Source of the DNA: Lactobacillus colini | Lineage (GTDB): Bacteria > Bacillota > Bacilli > Lactobacillales > Lactobacillaceae | NCBI RefSeq assembly: GCF_017874575.1 | Contig: NZ_JAGGLU010000006.1 | Location: forward strand, 1 to 64,000 | Direction: 5' to 3' | Length of the DNA: 64,000 bases | Made by a program: the position numbers and the translations under genes | The notes under the pieces: model-generated | What the model was told of the DNA's origin: nothing | Databases searched by the model: none | What the model saw: the letters and a program-made list of their open reading frames with translations, nothing else | Part shown: positions 55,064-62,979 of the stretch, piece after piece | Numbering within the stretch: the first letter of the stretch is position 1 | How the letters are laid out: the number at the start of each line of letters is the position of its first letter

Positions 55064-55096
55064 AAAAAAATCACAACCTTATAAAAAAAGTTGTGA
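55064..55096 (-). terminator. Terminator downstream of the IS66 remnant
   Basis: TCACAAC and GTTGTGA form a 7-base stem with TTTTTTTAA following on the minus strand. Confidence 0.6.
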
Positions 55097-55125
55097 CATG
55101 CAATTCTCTATCTTTTATACAGTAA

Positions 55126-55338
55126 CTAGAAACCTTGACTATTCCAATAGAATTCTTTGAAACGATCTTGCTTAGCTTTACAAAAAAGAAAAATTTCACC
55201 ATACGTTATATCACGCTCAAAATCTTCCTTAATAAGACAAAGTGAATCAATTCCACGCCTCATGTCAGTATTACCGCAAGCAATATAAACTTGACCAAAT
55301 TCAGGCAGATTAATCATTTCATTAAACAATTCTACCAT
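55126..55338 (-). pseudogene. IS66-family TnpB (Orf2) fragment
   Basis: 70 residues, VYIACGNTDMRRGIDSL...GEIFLFCKAKQDRFKEFYWNSQGF, the N-terminal part of the small IS66 TnpB protein (family length about 115). It ends early and no tnpC is nearby, so the element is dead. Confidence 0.82.
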
Positions 55339-55392
55339 GATATTATTAACTATTTAATTTTGTAGGTGATTCCTTTAAAAAAATTGTATTTA

Positions 55393-55677
55393 ATTGTCTA
55401 AATTTTAACTCCAAGAATAAAACTGGGTTGTATCTGTAAATCAAGCACAGAATAGGTAACTTACGAATTATACGTACTTGTTTATCAGATGCTCACTTTA
55501 TTTTAACACAATAATTAAAAATATAGTTTTGTATATTATTAATTTAGTGTATTGTCTAAATTAATAATTATAATTATTAGCTTAGACAATCACAATCATT
55601 GAAATATCAAGCTTTACTGTCACTATAGTCTAAATTTACTGTCTAAATAAAAACAATTATCTCATAGTTTAGACAAT
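55393..55677. repeat. Six scattered copies of ATTGTCTAAA
   Basis: Copies at 55393-55402, 55551-55560, inverted 55582-55590 (nine bases), 55625-55634 (ATAGTCTAAA), 55638-55647 (ACTGTCTAAA) and inverted 55668-55677. The 55339-55906 gap is otherwise very AT-rich with no open frame worth calling. Spacing is irregular, so it is not a CRISPR array. Confidence 0.6.
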
Positions 55678-55961
55678 CATTTTTTTTAACCATGTACTTA
55701 TTCGCTTATTATCTTTATTACTTCTTACCTCAAGTTTTCCTGTTTAATTATTAATCCTACATCTATTTCTATAAAGCTACCTATGTATTATTATAACTAA
55801 AAATTAATTTTACAAATACTACCATAAAAACAAAACTTATATATTCACTAGCATCAGGATTAAAGATTATCAATCAGTTTTGGCTTCTACATTATCGCCT
55901 GAAAGTGTAAAAATGATTGTGTAAATTAAGTCTGAAATAGAAAAAAGATTTTCTTTCCTTT

Positions 55962-56178
55962 ATGACTAATTTTAGCAAAAATTTGATCTCTGTACTATTA
56001 AATCAAGAAATGTTACTGCTGAATTTCGTACAAGTTTGCAAGAAATTAGTAATGAACTTCTTGAAGCTGAAATGACAGCCTTTTTGGGTTACGATTCATA
56101 CTCTAGGGATGGTTGAAATACTGGTAATTCTAGAAATAGCTCCTCCTATCGCAAAGTTGATACTCAATATGGCGATAG
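55962..56178 (+). pseudogene. IS256-family transposase N-terminal fragment (plus copy)
   Basis: ATG 55962 reads TNFSKNLISVLLNQE, then a +1 frameshift gives NVTAEFRTSLQEISNELLEAEMTAFLGYDSYSRDG, a TGA at 56114-56116 where Trp is expected, and NTGNSRNSSSYRKVDTQYG. Typical mutator-type transposase start; dead. Confidence 0.85.
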
Positions 56179-56363
56179 TAATCGCCATTGCGTAAATTTC
56201 CACTTTTCCAGCTTTCTCTTTCGTAAGAATCATAACCTAGAAAAGTGGTTAACTCGAATTTTAGGAGCTCATTTAAAGCAGTCTGCATCAATTTACACAG
56301 AGTTTCATTTAATTTTTCTTGATTGAATAGTCCTTGAGTTAATTCTTGAGTAAAATCATTCAT
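56165..56363 (-). pseudogene. IS256-family transposase N-terminal fragment (minus copy)
   Basis: MNDFTQELTQGLFNQEKLNETLCKL followed by LLKFELTTFLGYDSYERESWKSGNLRNGDYYRHI, then it runs into the reverse complement of the plus copy. A different IS256-type lineage from the plus copy. Dead. Confidence 0.85.
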
Positions 56364-56482
56364 GAGAAAGTTCTATTCTTTCTGTATGTATTTTTATTCA
56401 AATCAGCCATACAGGAGAGAGATTTTTTTTAATATTTAAAGACAATTAAATCAAGAAACTATTCTTATTTACACAAACTATT

Positions 56483-56848
56483 TTACAATGTCCGATTGTA
56501 GCTCAAAGAATACGTATATATTTTATTTTTTGTTTCAATTTTTATTTCAAAAAATGTATCGGCACTCTTAGTTTCATCACTAAATAAAAATGGATTATAC
56601 CTTAACTTATCAGTCACTGCGTGAGTAGGATTAACAACATGGCTCGCCATTGTCATCAAAGCATTTATTAATTGAGATTTACCAGATCCATTTGGTCCAA
56701 ATAAAAGTAAACTTTTTAGTAACGCAGGCTTTTTTTCGAAGAAAGTATTAGTATCCTTTAATTTCCGTAATCTTGCTCCCGTTTCAGCTGAAAGAGTAGT
56801 TCTGTCTTTAAAAGATGCATAATTTTCTACCGTAAATTCAACTAACAT
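56483..56848 (-). pseudogene. AAA-family ATPase N-terminus truncated by IS256
   Basis: 121 residues; starts LVEFTVENYASFKDRTTLS, Walker A LLFGPNGSGKSQLINAL (about 47-63), and stops at SLSYNRTL exactly where the IS256 end begins, the stop codon being made from the IS terminus. This is the N-terminal part of the AAA15/AAA_21 (RloC/abortive-infection-like) ATPases of about 400 residues that occur in defence islands. Excellent AAGGAGG ribosome binding site. Remainder not found in the window. Confidence 0.82.
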
Positions 56849-56967
56849 GCTTTTCCTCCTTCACTTTAAGTATTATTAAGCACATCCCTTACATCTTAAT
56901 CACAGAAAATTTTGATTTAAATGCAATTCGGTGAATCATGTTGAATCAATAAAATGAATAATTAACC

Positions 56968-57013
56968 AAAAACACCTCATAATCATTAGACTTATATCTA
57001 ACAACTATGAGGT
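56968..57013 (-). terminator. Terminator of the nuclease cassette
   Basis: Minus strand: ACCTCATA...TATGAGGT with an inner TTAGA/TCTAA stem, followed by GTTTTTGG. Confidence 0.75.
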
Positions 57014-57051
57014 ACTTCAATAAAGCATGGTGGCTCTATTTTTTCTATATT

Positions 57052-57774
57052 TTATTCCCAAAGGCCAGCTTGCTCAAGTTGATGTTTTTCTTTGATAAAT
57101 TTTTTATAATCAATATCATTTTTTAAAGCTAAATATTTATCCTTAATAATCTTAAAAATATTAGAAGATTTATTATAAATATTTTCTAAATCATCTTTTT
57201 CTATAGGAATAATATAAACCTTTTCTGCAAGAGATAATTTACGTATTAATCCTTCAGAATCATTCCAATTATTTTTTCCAGTTATTCCATCCCATGCAAT
57301 CAATAGTCCCAATTTTGTATTAGTATAACTTAATAATGAAAAAAACTTTCCTACATAAGTTACACCAACGGGACTATCATAATTTTTACACTCACAAAGA
57401 AAGGAATAACCAAGTGTTGTTTTATCTGGATCTAATCCAGCTAACAAAGCTCTATCACTCCAGTTGATTTGAAGGTCGATTTCATTACTACTAGTTCTTT
57501 GATTTCTCCTTACTTCAAAAAGAAATGGGTAACTCTCTTCAAAAATTACTGAAGTTAATTCTTCTAATAACTCTCCTTTTTGAGCTTTGGAATATTTCTT
57601 TTCAACTAGTTTTTTATAAATTTTGGCAAATTTTTTATATGCGTCATTACCTAATTTAATCAATTCAAGGTTTTTGTCTGCAGCCACTTGAAGTAATAAC
57701 GGTAAAGGAATCCCTTCCGAGTTCATTTCGTCTGCAATTTTATTAGCTTTCTCTCTCAAATTATCTTTGTCCAT
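57052..57774 (-). CDS. PD-(D/E)xK restriction-endonuclease-like protein
   Basis: 240 residues. An N-terminal helical region (1-65) leads to a nuclease fold: GELLEELTSVIFEE (Glu68/71), SSNEIDLQI (Glu98, Asp100), FLCECKNYDS (Glu128, Lys130), the standard Mrr/PD-(D/E)xK arrangement. VTYVGKFFSLLSYTNTKLGLLIAWDG then matches the following helix and strand. Likely cuts nucleic acid. Third gene of a tight cassette (two bases after the zinc-ribbon gene); terminator follows. Confidence 0.8.
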   Translation of the reverse strand: MDKDNLREKANKIADEMNSEGIPLPLLLQVAADKNLELIKLGNDAYKKFAKIYKKLVEKKYSKAQKGELLEELTSVIFEESYPFLFEVRRNQRTSSNEIDLQINWSDRALLAGLDPDKTTLGYSFLCECKNYDSPVGVTYVGKFFSLLSYTNTKLGLLIAWDGITGKNNWNDSEGLIRKLSLAEKVYIIPIEKDDLENIYNKSSNIFKIIKDKYLALKNDIDYKKFIKEKHQLEQAGLWE

Positions 57775-57776
57775 AA

Positions 57777-58136
57777 TTACCTAACTTTGAATATTACTAT
57801 TGCATGATCGAGAGGGTTTACAATTTCGAAATCACAATTTAAGCAACCCAAAAATTTTGGTACATCACTTATAGTTCTAAAGTTATACCCAGCATTTTGT
57901 TGACATCTAGGACATCGAATTCTCAAATACTCTTCCAAAAAATTTTCTTTAGTTAAAAAATCCAATACTTCATATACTTTAATAACATCTATATGCAGTT
58001 CTCTGTGAATTACATTTGGGAAAATCCAATTTCCAGACTTATATTTGCTTAAATATTCTATAAACTTATCTATATCTATATCAAACTTTTGTTCCTTTAA
58101 CAAAGGAGCCACTTTTGCATAAATATTCAATTGCAT
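57777..58136 (-). CDS. Winged-helix/zinc-ribbon small protein
   Basis: 119 residues. N-terminal part (IHRELHIDVIKVYEVLDFLTKENFLEEYL, about 43-71) looks like a winged helix-turn-helix; C-terminal zinc ribbon has CPRC (about 75-78) and CLNC (about 98-101). Suggests a nucleic-acid- or partner-binding adaptor. Its start lies 56 bases inside the upstream gene. No named family recognised. Confidence 0.7.
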   Translation of the reverse strand: MQLNIYAKVAPLLKEQKFDIDIDKFIEYLSKYKSGNWIFPNVIHRELHIDVIKVYEVLDFLTKENFLEEYLRIRCPRCQQNAGYNFRTISDVPKFLGCLNCDFEIVNPLDHAIVIFKVR

Positions 58137-59199
58137 TGTTCATCCGCTCCATTTCAAGGTCTGTACACGTTCCAGTTAAATGTTGAAGTAACGTATGTCG
58201 ATGTTGCAAATAATCGAAGGTGATTTTTACAATATAGCTTTGAGAAGCTACGGCATTTCCCCAACTTACGTAAATATACGGATAATTAGCGGTTGCTTCT
58301 TTATCATCCAAATATTGTTCAATTAAATTTTTTACTTCTAGAGCACCCTTAAATAACTGATCGTTTTCATTTATTAATTCTCTTATTTCATCTATAAATG
58401 GTAATAAATAGTCCTGATCCTTGGCCGCAGTTAGTTCTGCTGATCCTCCTGAACTTAATTCCATCATTTGTTTATATATCTTTACTGGATCATTATTACC
58501 ATTCTTTAAATTATTTATTGTTCCATTATGATTTATTTCAAATAAGTTGAAGTCTAAAGTGTTTTCTAGCCATCCAATACATTCTTCAACAATATCTTCA
58601 TATACATTGCTAGTATACTTTCTACCGTACTTAACAGAATCATATCTAATTTCCAAAAAGTTTCTATTAGAATTTAAATATATAACAACTGGATATCTAT
58701 AATCCACTTGTTCCATCGTATCAACATCCGGATAAGACTTTTGTAAAACAAACTTTATAACATACTCACCGTTTTTTATTTCCTTATAAATAGGTGTCTC
58801 ACTGCCTATTTCTGTAGGCAGAATTCTGTTACTCCTGTAAGTATCCTCATCAAATTTTTTTATCTTATTTTCGTTCAATACACTTAAAGCATTTTTAGTC
58901 TTACTATCAAAAAAGAATGGAACAGAATATTTATAAAGCTTTATAAACTCCCAATTTTCGTAAAAATTGGAAAAATTTTTATTTAAGGTAGTTTGTCTAA
59001 TTATTTCATCAACATCTTTTTTATCTTGAAAATACATCGGAAAAGTTTCATTGTCACCTAAAGTCATCTGAGTTTCAAAGGTGATTTTTCCTTCTTCTTC
59101 CATTTTCTTACAAATTGCCGTCTTCATAGCCACTGAATAGTTCAAAACGGTACTAAGATAAAATTTTATAAAAGTTTGTTCATCAATTTCATTTTGCAT
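58081..59199 (-). CDS. Unknown large protein of the nuclease cassette
   Basis: 372 residues, ATG 59199 after AAGGAAGGAA. Mixed alpha/beta with Lys/Asn-rich low-GC composition. Features seen: FLEIRYDSVKYGRKYTSNVYEDIVEECIGWLE (about 183-214), a Ser/Gly linker LSSGGSAEL, and a C-terminal helical region. No signal peptide, membrane segment or familiar catalytic motif. As the first and largest gene of the overlapping trio it may be the sensor or targeting component. I do not recognise the family. Confidence 0.7.
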   Translation of the reverse strand: MQNEIDEQTFIKFYLSTVLNYSVAMKTAICKKMEEEGKITFETQMTLGDNETFPMYFQDKKDVDEIIRQTTLNKNFSNFYENWEFIKLYKYSVPFFFDSKTKNALSVLNENKIKKFDEDTYRSNRILPTEIGSETPIYKEIKNGEYVIKFVLQKSYPDVDTMEQVDYRYPVVIYLNSNRNFLEIRYDSVKYGRKYTSNVYEDIVEECIGWLENTLDFNLFEINHNGTINNLKNGNNDPVKIYKQMMELSSGGSAELTAAKDQDYLLPFIDEIRELINENDQLFKGALEVKNLIEQYLDDKEATANYPYIYVSWGNAVASQSYIVKITFDYLQHRHTLLQHLTGTCTDLEMERMNNAIEYLCKSGSFVKGTKV

Positions 59200-59312
59200 A
59201 TTCTATTCCTTCCTTGTACTAATTCAATTACTATATATCGGATTAATTATAATACTTCTTATTCATTTTACCATGAGAATAAATCTAGACCGTAAAATAT
59301 TTTGAAGTGTGC

Positions 59313-59429
59313 CAAATAAATTGTATAAATACGATTGCCGTTTTTGCTTCAGTTGATCGATTAACTTTCGACTTCTATATCTTAGATATGAATAGAGAAT
59401 CATATCGTTTGGAGCATTCTAAAAAATAA
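59313..59429 (+). pseudogene. C-terminal fragment resembling an IstB-like IS21 ATPase
   Basis: The plus strand is open to TAA 59427-59429 as TIAVFASVDRLTFDFYILD and SYRLEHSKK, which resembles the DRL...SYRLKHS ending of IstB-type proteins. Short and without start; another IS remnant on the cassette flank. The remaining bases of 59200-59562 hold a possible -10 TATAAT (minus) for the cassette and nothing else clear. Confidence 0.4.
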
Positions 59430-59574
59430 TAGTCAATTAAAAGGTGGCTCAAATACTAATTGACAAATATGCTATCTAAAGTTAACAAATCCACCTGTTT
59501 CCTGTAGAATGTATTATGTAATTATACATATTTTCACTTTTTAACCTTATTATTTTCAATTAATGGATTATGTT

Positions 59575-60456
59575 ATGCAGGCAATATTAATACTAGCTCA
59601 TAAAGATATTGAACAAGTTACTAAACTAGCAACTGTCCTAAACGACAATTTTGAAATCTATATTCATTTTGATAAGAAATTGAATATACCCAAAAGTTAT
59701 AAACAAATCCTCAATAAAAATAGAATTCACTATATTTCTAAAATATATGTTAATTGGGGGAGCTGGAGTATAGGAGCTGCTACTGTACTATTAATGAAAG
59801 AAGCTCTTAAAAATCCCAAAATTGACTATATACATGTTATTTCGGGACAAGATTGGCCAACTGATTCTCCTGTAAATATTTATAATAGATTTACTAATGA
59901 TAAACATATTTACATGATTTATTCAAAGGCTAATAACAGAAAGAAATCTGGTGAACCTATTATCTGGTGGCAAAAATACTATTTCAACTATGACAAAATC
60001 AATCGTCGCTCAACGTTTGGTAAATTTTATCATCGAGCACTATTACTAGTACAAACTTTATTCAGAGTTAACAAATTTAAAAAGTTAGGAATTGATTTAG
60101 AAATCTACTCTGGATCAAACTGGACAGACATGCCTAGAGATGCGGTTGAATATTGTATCAACTATCTAGATTCTCATCCTAATCTCCTTAGAATGTTTCA
60201 AACAGGTTGCTTTTCTGATGAATTCTGGATGCAAACTATTCTTTGTAATTCTCCTGAATTTAAACAAAGAATTATTGGGAATCATCATCGCTATATTAAA
60301 TGGCGAAAACAGCACAACAGTTATCCAGCTATTTTAGATGAATCTGATTTTGATAGTATTATTAATAGAGATTATATTTTTGCCAGAAAGTTTGATAGCA
60401 GATATTCAAGAGAATTGATATTAAAGTTAAATAATGTGTACAAAAATAACGGTTAG
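59575..60456 (+). CDS. Glycosyltransferase, GT14-like (core-2/I-branching type)
   Basis: 293 residues from ATG 59575; ATG 59563 is an alternative with no better site. ILILAHKDIEQV at the start, IYIHFDKK, WGSWSIGAATVLLMKEAL, and YIHVISGQDWPTDSP are the hallmarks of the branch-type beta-N-acetylglucosaminyl/xylosyltransferases found in bacterial capsule clusters. SDEFWMQTIL near 220 is the likely catalytic region. Adds a sugar in a surface polysaccharide. Confidence 0.85.
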   Translation: MQAILILAHKDIEQVTKLATVLNDNFEIYIHFDKKLNIPKSYKQILNKNRIHYISKIYVNWGSWSIGAATVLLMKEALKNPKIDYIHVISGQDWPTDSPVNIYNRFTNDKHIYMIYSKANNRKKSGEPIIWWQKYYFNYDKINRRSTFGKFYHRALLLVQTLFRVNKFKKLGIDLEIYSGSNWTDMPRDAVEYCINYLDSHPNLLRMFQTGCFSDEFWMQTILCNSPEFKQRIIGNHHRYIKWRKQHNSYPAILDESDFDSIINRDYIFARKFDSRYSRELILKLNNVYKNNG

Positions 60457-60645
60457 ATAGGCTAACCGTTATTTATTATTTTTAACACGCATAGTTAGAA
60501 AACAATATTATCTTGACTGTTCAACTAAGATACATAGACTACTTGGGAGGATTAACTGATTTATGACATAATTACACATTTTATCTATGCACTTTCAAAA
60601 TCAAACTAGTAAAATACAATGGTATTTTTTGGAAAGGAAATCTAT

Positions 60646-61659
60646 ATGTCAATAAAACATAGAAATTATGGTATTGATTTAATAAAAATCGTTGCCTGTA
60701 TACTAGTTATAACACTGCATTGTTTGCCACCTACTAATTCTGTAGTAAAAAATAGTATATTTAATTCTGGACTTTACTATGCAGGCACTCTAGCTATCCC
60801 TGTATTCTTTATGGCTAGTAGTTACTTTGTTCTTAATAAACAGACTATTTCCTACTTATATTCTTTCAACAGAATAAAGAATATCCTATTTGTTATCATC
60901 AGTTGGGTTTTATTATACTCATTAGCACAATTTATTATTAAACATAACTTTACGTTTATTCAACAGCTAGAAGGATCAGCATTTACAGAAGTATCGCAGC
61001 ATAATTTTTATCATTTCTGGTTCTTTTGGGAACTAATTATAATGCTATTACTAGCACCATTGATGTGGTGGCTCCTTCAGAAGCATTTCATCGTATACAT
61101 TATATTAACTATTGCTGTTATCTGCATATGTTTAAGTGTGGACATACTGCTACATTTAGGATTTAGTACCACAATACAATACATTCCTCAAGTTTTTAGA
61201 TTTTATCTATATATAGCATATTATTTGATTGGAGGAATAATAGGTAACTTACGTTTCAAAAGGATTTTAGACTATATTTCTACTTATTTTTTATTTTTTA
61301 TGATGTTAGACATAGTCTTATATGTAGCTGTAATAGCATATTCCTTATGGAATAAAAACATCATTAACTGGCCTTATGCTGAAGCAAACTATGGAAATAT
61401 TCTTGTAATTATAACTTCAAGCTTAAGTTTTTGTCTATTTACAATATCTACTCCTAAGTTTCAATCTATTATAGAATTTTTAATTCCTTTTACTATGGGC
61501 ATTTACATGCTACATCCCTTTTTAATTGGAAAGCTTTCAAAATTGGCGCTTTTTAGTTACTATCCTAGTTTAATGATAATTGCTGTATTTGTTATTTGTC
61601 TAATTATTACCTATCTAGCGCTAAAAATTCCAGTAATATCCAAATTGTTTAAGCTGTGA
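60646..61659 (+). CDS. Acyltransferase 3 family membrane protein
   Basis: 337 residues from ATG 60646, after GGAAAGGAAA; the upstream open frame lacks a site. About ten membrane helices; NYGIDLIKIVACILVITLHCL with the conserved His, and PVFFMASSYFV in the second helix are family signatures. Modifies sugars with O-acetyl or similar groups. Likely decorates the polysaccharide made here. Confidence 0.9.
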   Translation: MSIKHRNYGIDLIKIVACILVITLHCLPPTNSVVKNSIFNSGLYYAGTLAIPVFFMASSYFVLNKQTISYLYSFNRIKNILFVIISWVLLYSLAQFIIKHNFTFIQQLEGSAFTEVSQHNFYHFWFFWELIIMLLLAPLMWWLLQKHFIVYIILTIAVICICLSVDILLHLGFSTTIQYIPQVFRFYLYIAYYLIGGIIGNLRFKRILDYISTYFLFFMMLDIVLYVAVIAYSLWNKNIINWPYAEANYGNILVIITSSLSFCLFTISTPKFQSIIEFLIPFTMGIYMLHPFLIGKLSKLALFSYYPSLMIIAVFVICLIITYLALKIPVISKLFKL

Positions 61660-61682
61660 AAATCAGAGAAGTCTATATGTTA

Positions 61683-61718
61683 AAACCCGATCCTAATTCT
61701 AATAAGATCGGGTTTGCC
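61683..61718 (+). terminator. Probable terminator after the acyltransferase gene
   Basis: AAACCCGATC and GATCGGGTTT form a perfect 10-base stem with a 13-base loop; the following T run is weak. Confidence 0.6.
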
Positions 61719-61786
61719 ATTATTAACCTTATTTAACATCACCAAGTTGCAATAACATTATGTAGCAAAAAGGCAAATATATTATA

Positions 61787-62932
61787 TTAAAACACTTTTT
61801 CAAGAAACTTCTTAAAATTCTCAGACCATGCATCCCAGCTGGTAGATGTTTTGTAAAGTTCTAATGCACCACGAGATAAGTCATCAAATTTCTTATCTTT
61901 ATATGCATCTTCTATACATTTACCAAAATCTCTACCACTAGCAGAAAGTGGAAGACGATAACCATTTACTCCATTGACCACATAATCTCCTACTCCCCCA
62001 GTTTCTGTAGAGAATATAGGCATTGCGTAAGCATTAGCCTCAGCAAAGACTAATCCTGCACATTCTGCTCTTGTTGGTAAGATAAATGCATTACATTCAT
62101 GATATAAGCGCAAATACTTATTATACCCATCTGGAGTATTTTTATCTATATAACCTACTAATTCAATAAAGTCCTTATTCTTCAAGTTCTCAGGGATATT
62201 AGATACTCCTACAATATATAGCTTAGTATTTATTCCAACTGAATTTAAATATTCAACGGCTTCAACTGCTATATTGCCACCTTTTCTTTTCCAATCTTTT
62301 CCAGAAAATAGTAACTTTAAAGTTTTAGATGAATAATCAGGTATGCTGGCGAAATCATGATTATTTGGCACATCAGCACCAAATGGAAAAACATAGGTAT
62401 CTTTTCTTTCTGCATGATAATCTTTGATAGAAGAATTGGCAGCCCATTTAGAAGCCCTAAAATTATACGTAGCCTTACTTGTAGCGAGATCTTCTGTAAT
62501 ATTTCCTTCTTTAATTGCCTTATCAGAGAAACCGAACCAATAATAATTCACCATAACTTTAAATGTACCATCAGTGTAGTAAATTATAGGTTTCTTAGTA
62601 TTCAGTTTAGCTAACATATCAATTTGTCCTGGAGCAAAAATTACGTCACAATCATTTAATTCTTTATTATCAAGAAATCTCACATGTATTTTACTCATTA
62701 ATCTACTATGAGTTGAGGATCCTTGACCATATCGTAATTTATAAATTATATTAGCCAGTTTAGTTTGAATTTTAAAGTTTAAGCTATCTGCATTATAAGA
62801 AAGCCATTTAACATTTACACCTGTATTTTTAATTGCATGAAATGTATTATAGTATGTTCCCGACCATGACATCCTATCCTTTTCTGGATTAACCGGTGAG
62901 ATGTATCCAACTGTAATCTTTTTATTATCCAT
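61787..62932 (-). CDS. Glycosyltransferase family 4-like
   Basis: 381 residues, GT-B fold. Donor-binding C-terminal half shows LLFSGKDWKRKGGNIAVEAV, LYIVGV, and FILPTRAECAGLVFAEANAYAMPIFSTETGGVGDYV (the E-x7-E motif region of GT4). Cytoplasmic transfer of a sugar to a lipid-linked oligosaccharide. GTAGG ribosome binding site; 47 bases after the flippase gene on the same strand. Confidence 0.9.
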   Translation of the reverse strand: MDNKKITVGYISPVNPEKDRMSWSGTYYNTFHAIKNTGVNVKWLSYNADSLNFKIQTKLANIIYKLRYGQGSSTHSRLMSKIHVRFLDNKELNDCDVIFAPGQIDMLAKLNTKKPIIYYTDGTFKVMVNYYWFGFSDKAIKEGNITEDLATSKATYNFRASKWAANSSIKDYHAERKDTYVFPFGADVPNNHDFASIPDYSSKTLKLLFSGKDWKRKGGNIAVEAVEYLNSVGINTKLYIVGVSNIPENLKNKDFIELVGYIDKNTPDGYNKYLRLYHECNAFILPTRAECAGLVFAEANAYAMPIFSTETGGVGDYVVNGVNGYRLPLSASGRDFGKCIEDAYKDKKFDDLSRGALELYKTSTSWDAWSENFKKFLEKVF

Positions 62933-62979
62933 ATTCTACCTACTCTCTTATAGATACACTTTGTCTAAATAACTAAATA

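Larger units (their letters stand above)
55907..56486. mobile_element. Head-to-head remnant of two IS256-family elements
   Basis: Left-end inverted repeat GTAAAAATGATTGTGTAAAT (55907-55926) faces the related GTAAAATAGTTTGTGTAAAT on the minus strand (56467-56486). Each is followed inward by the N-terminal part of an IS256-type transposase gene, and the two meet at a small palindrome TGGCGAT-agta-ATCGCCA (about 56169-56186). The rest of both elements is lost. Confidence 0.75.

Noticed and set aside
55393-55677. Possible CRISPR array in the repeat cluster
   Set aside because: The repeats are only about ten bases, imperfect, in both orientations and irregularly spaced; no cas genes are nearby.
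55841-55906. Remaining C-terminal part of the truncated AAA ATPase on the far side of the IS256 remnant
   Set aside because: The minus-strand translation has several stops and no resemblance to an ATPase C-terminus; no 8-base target duplication was found either.
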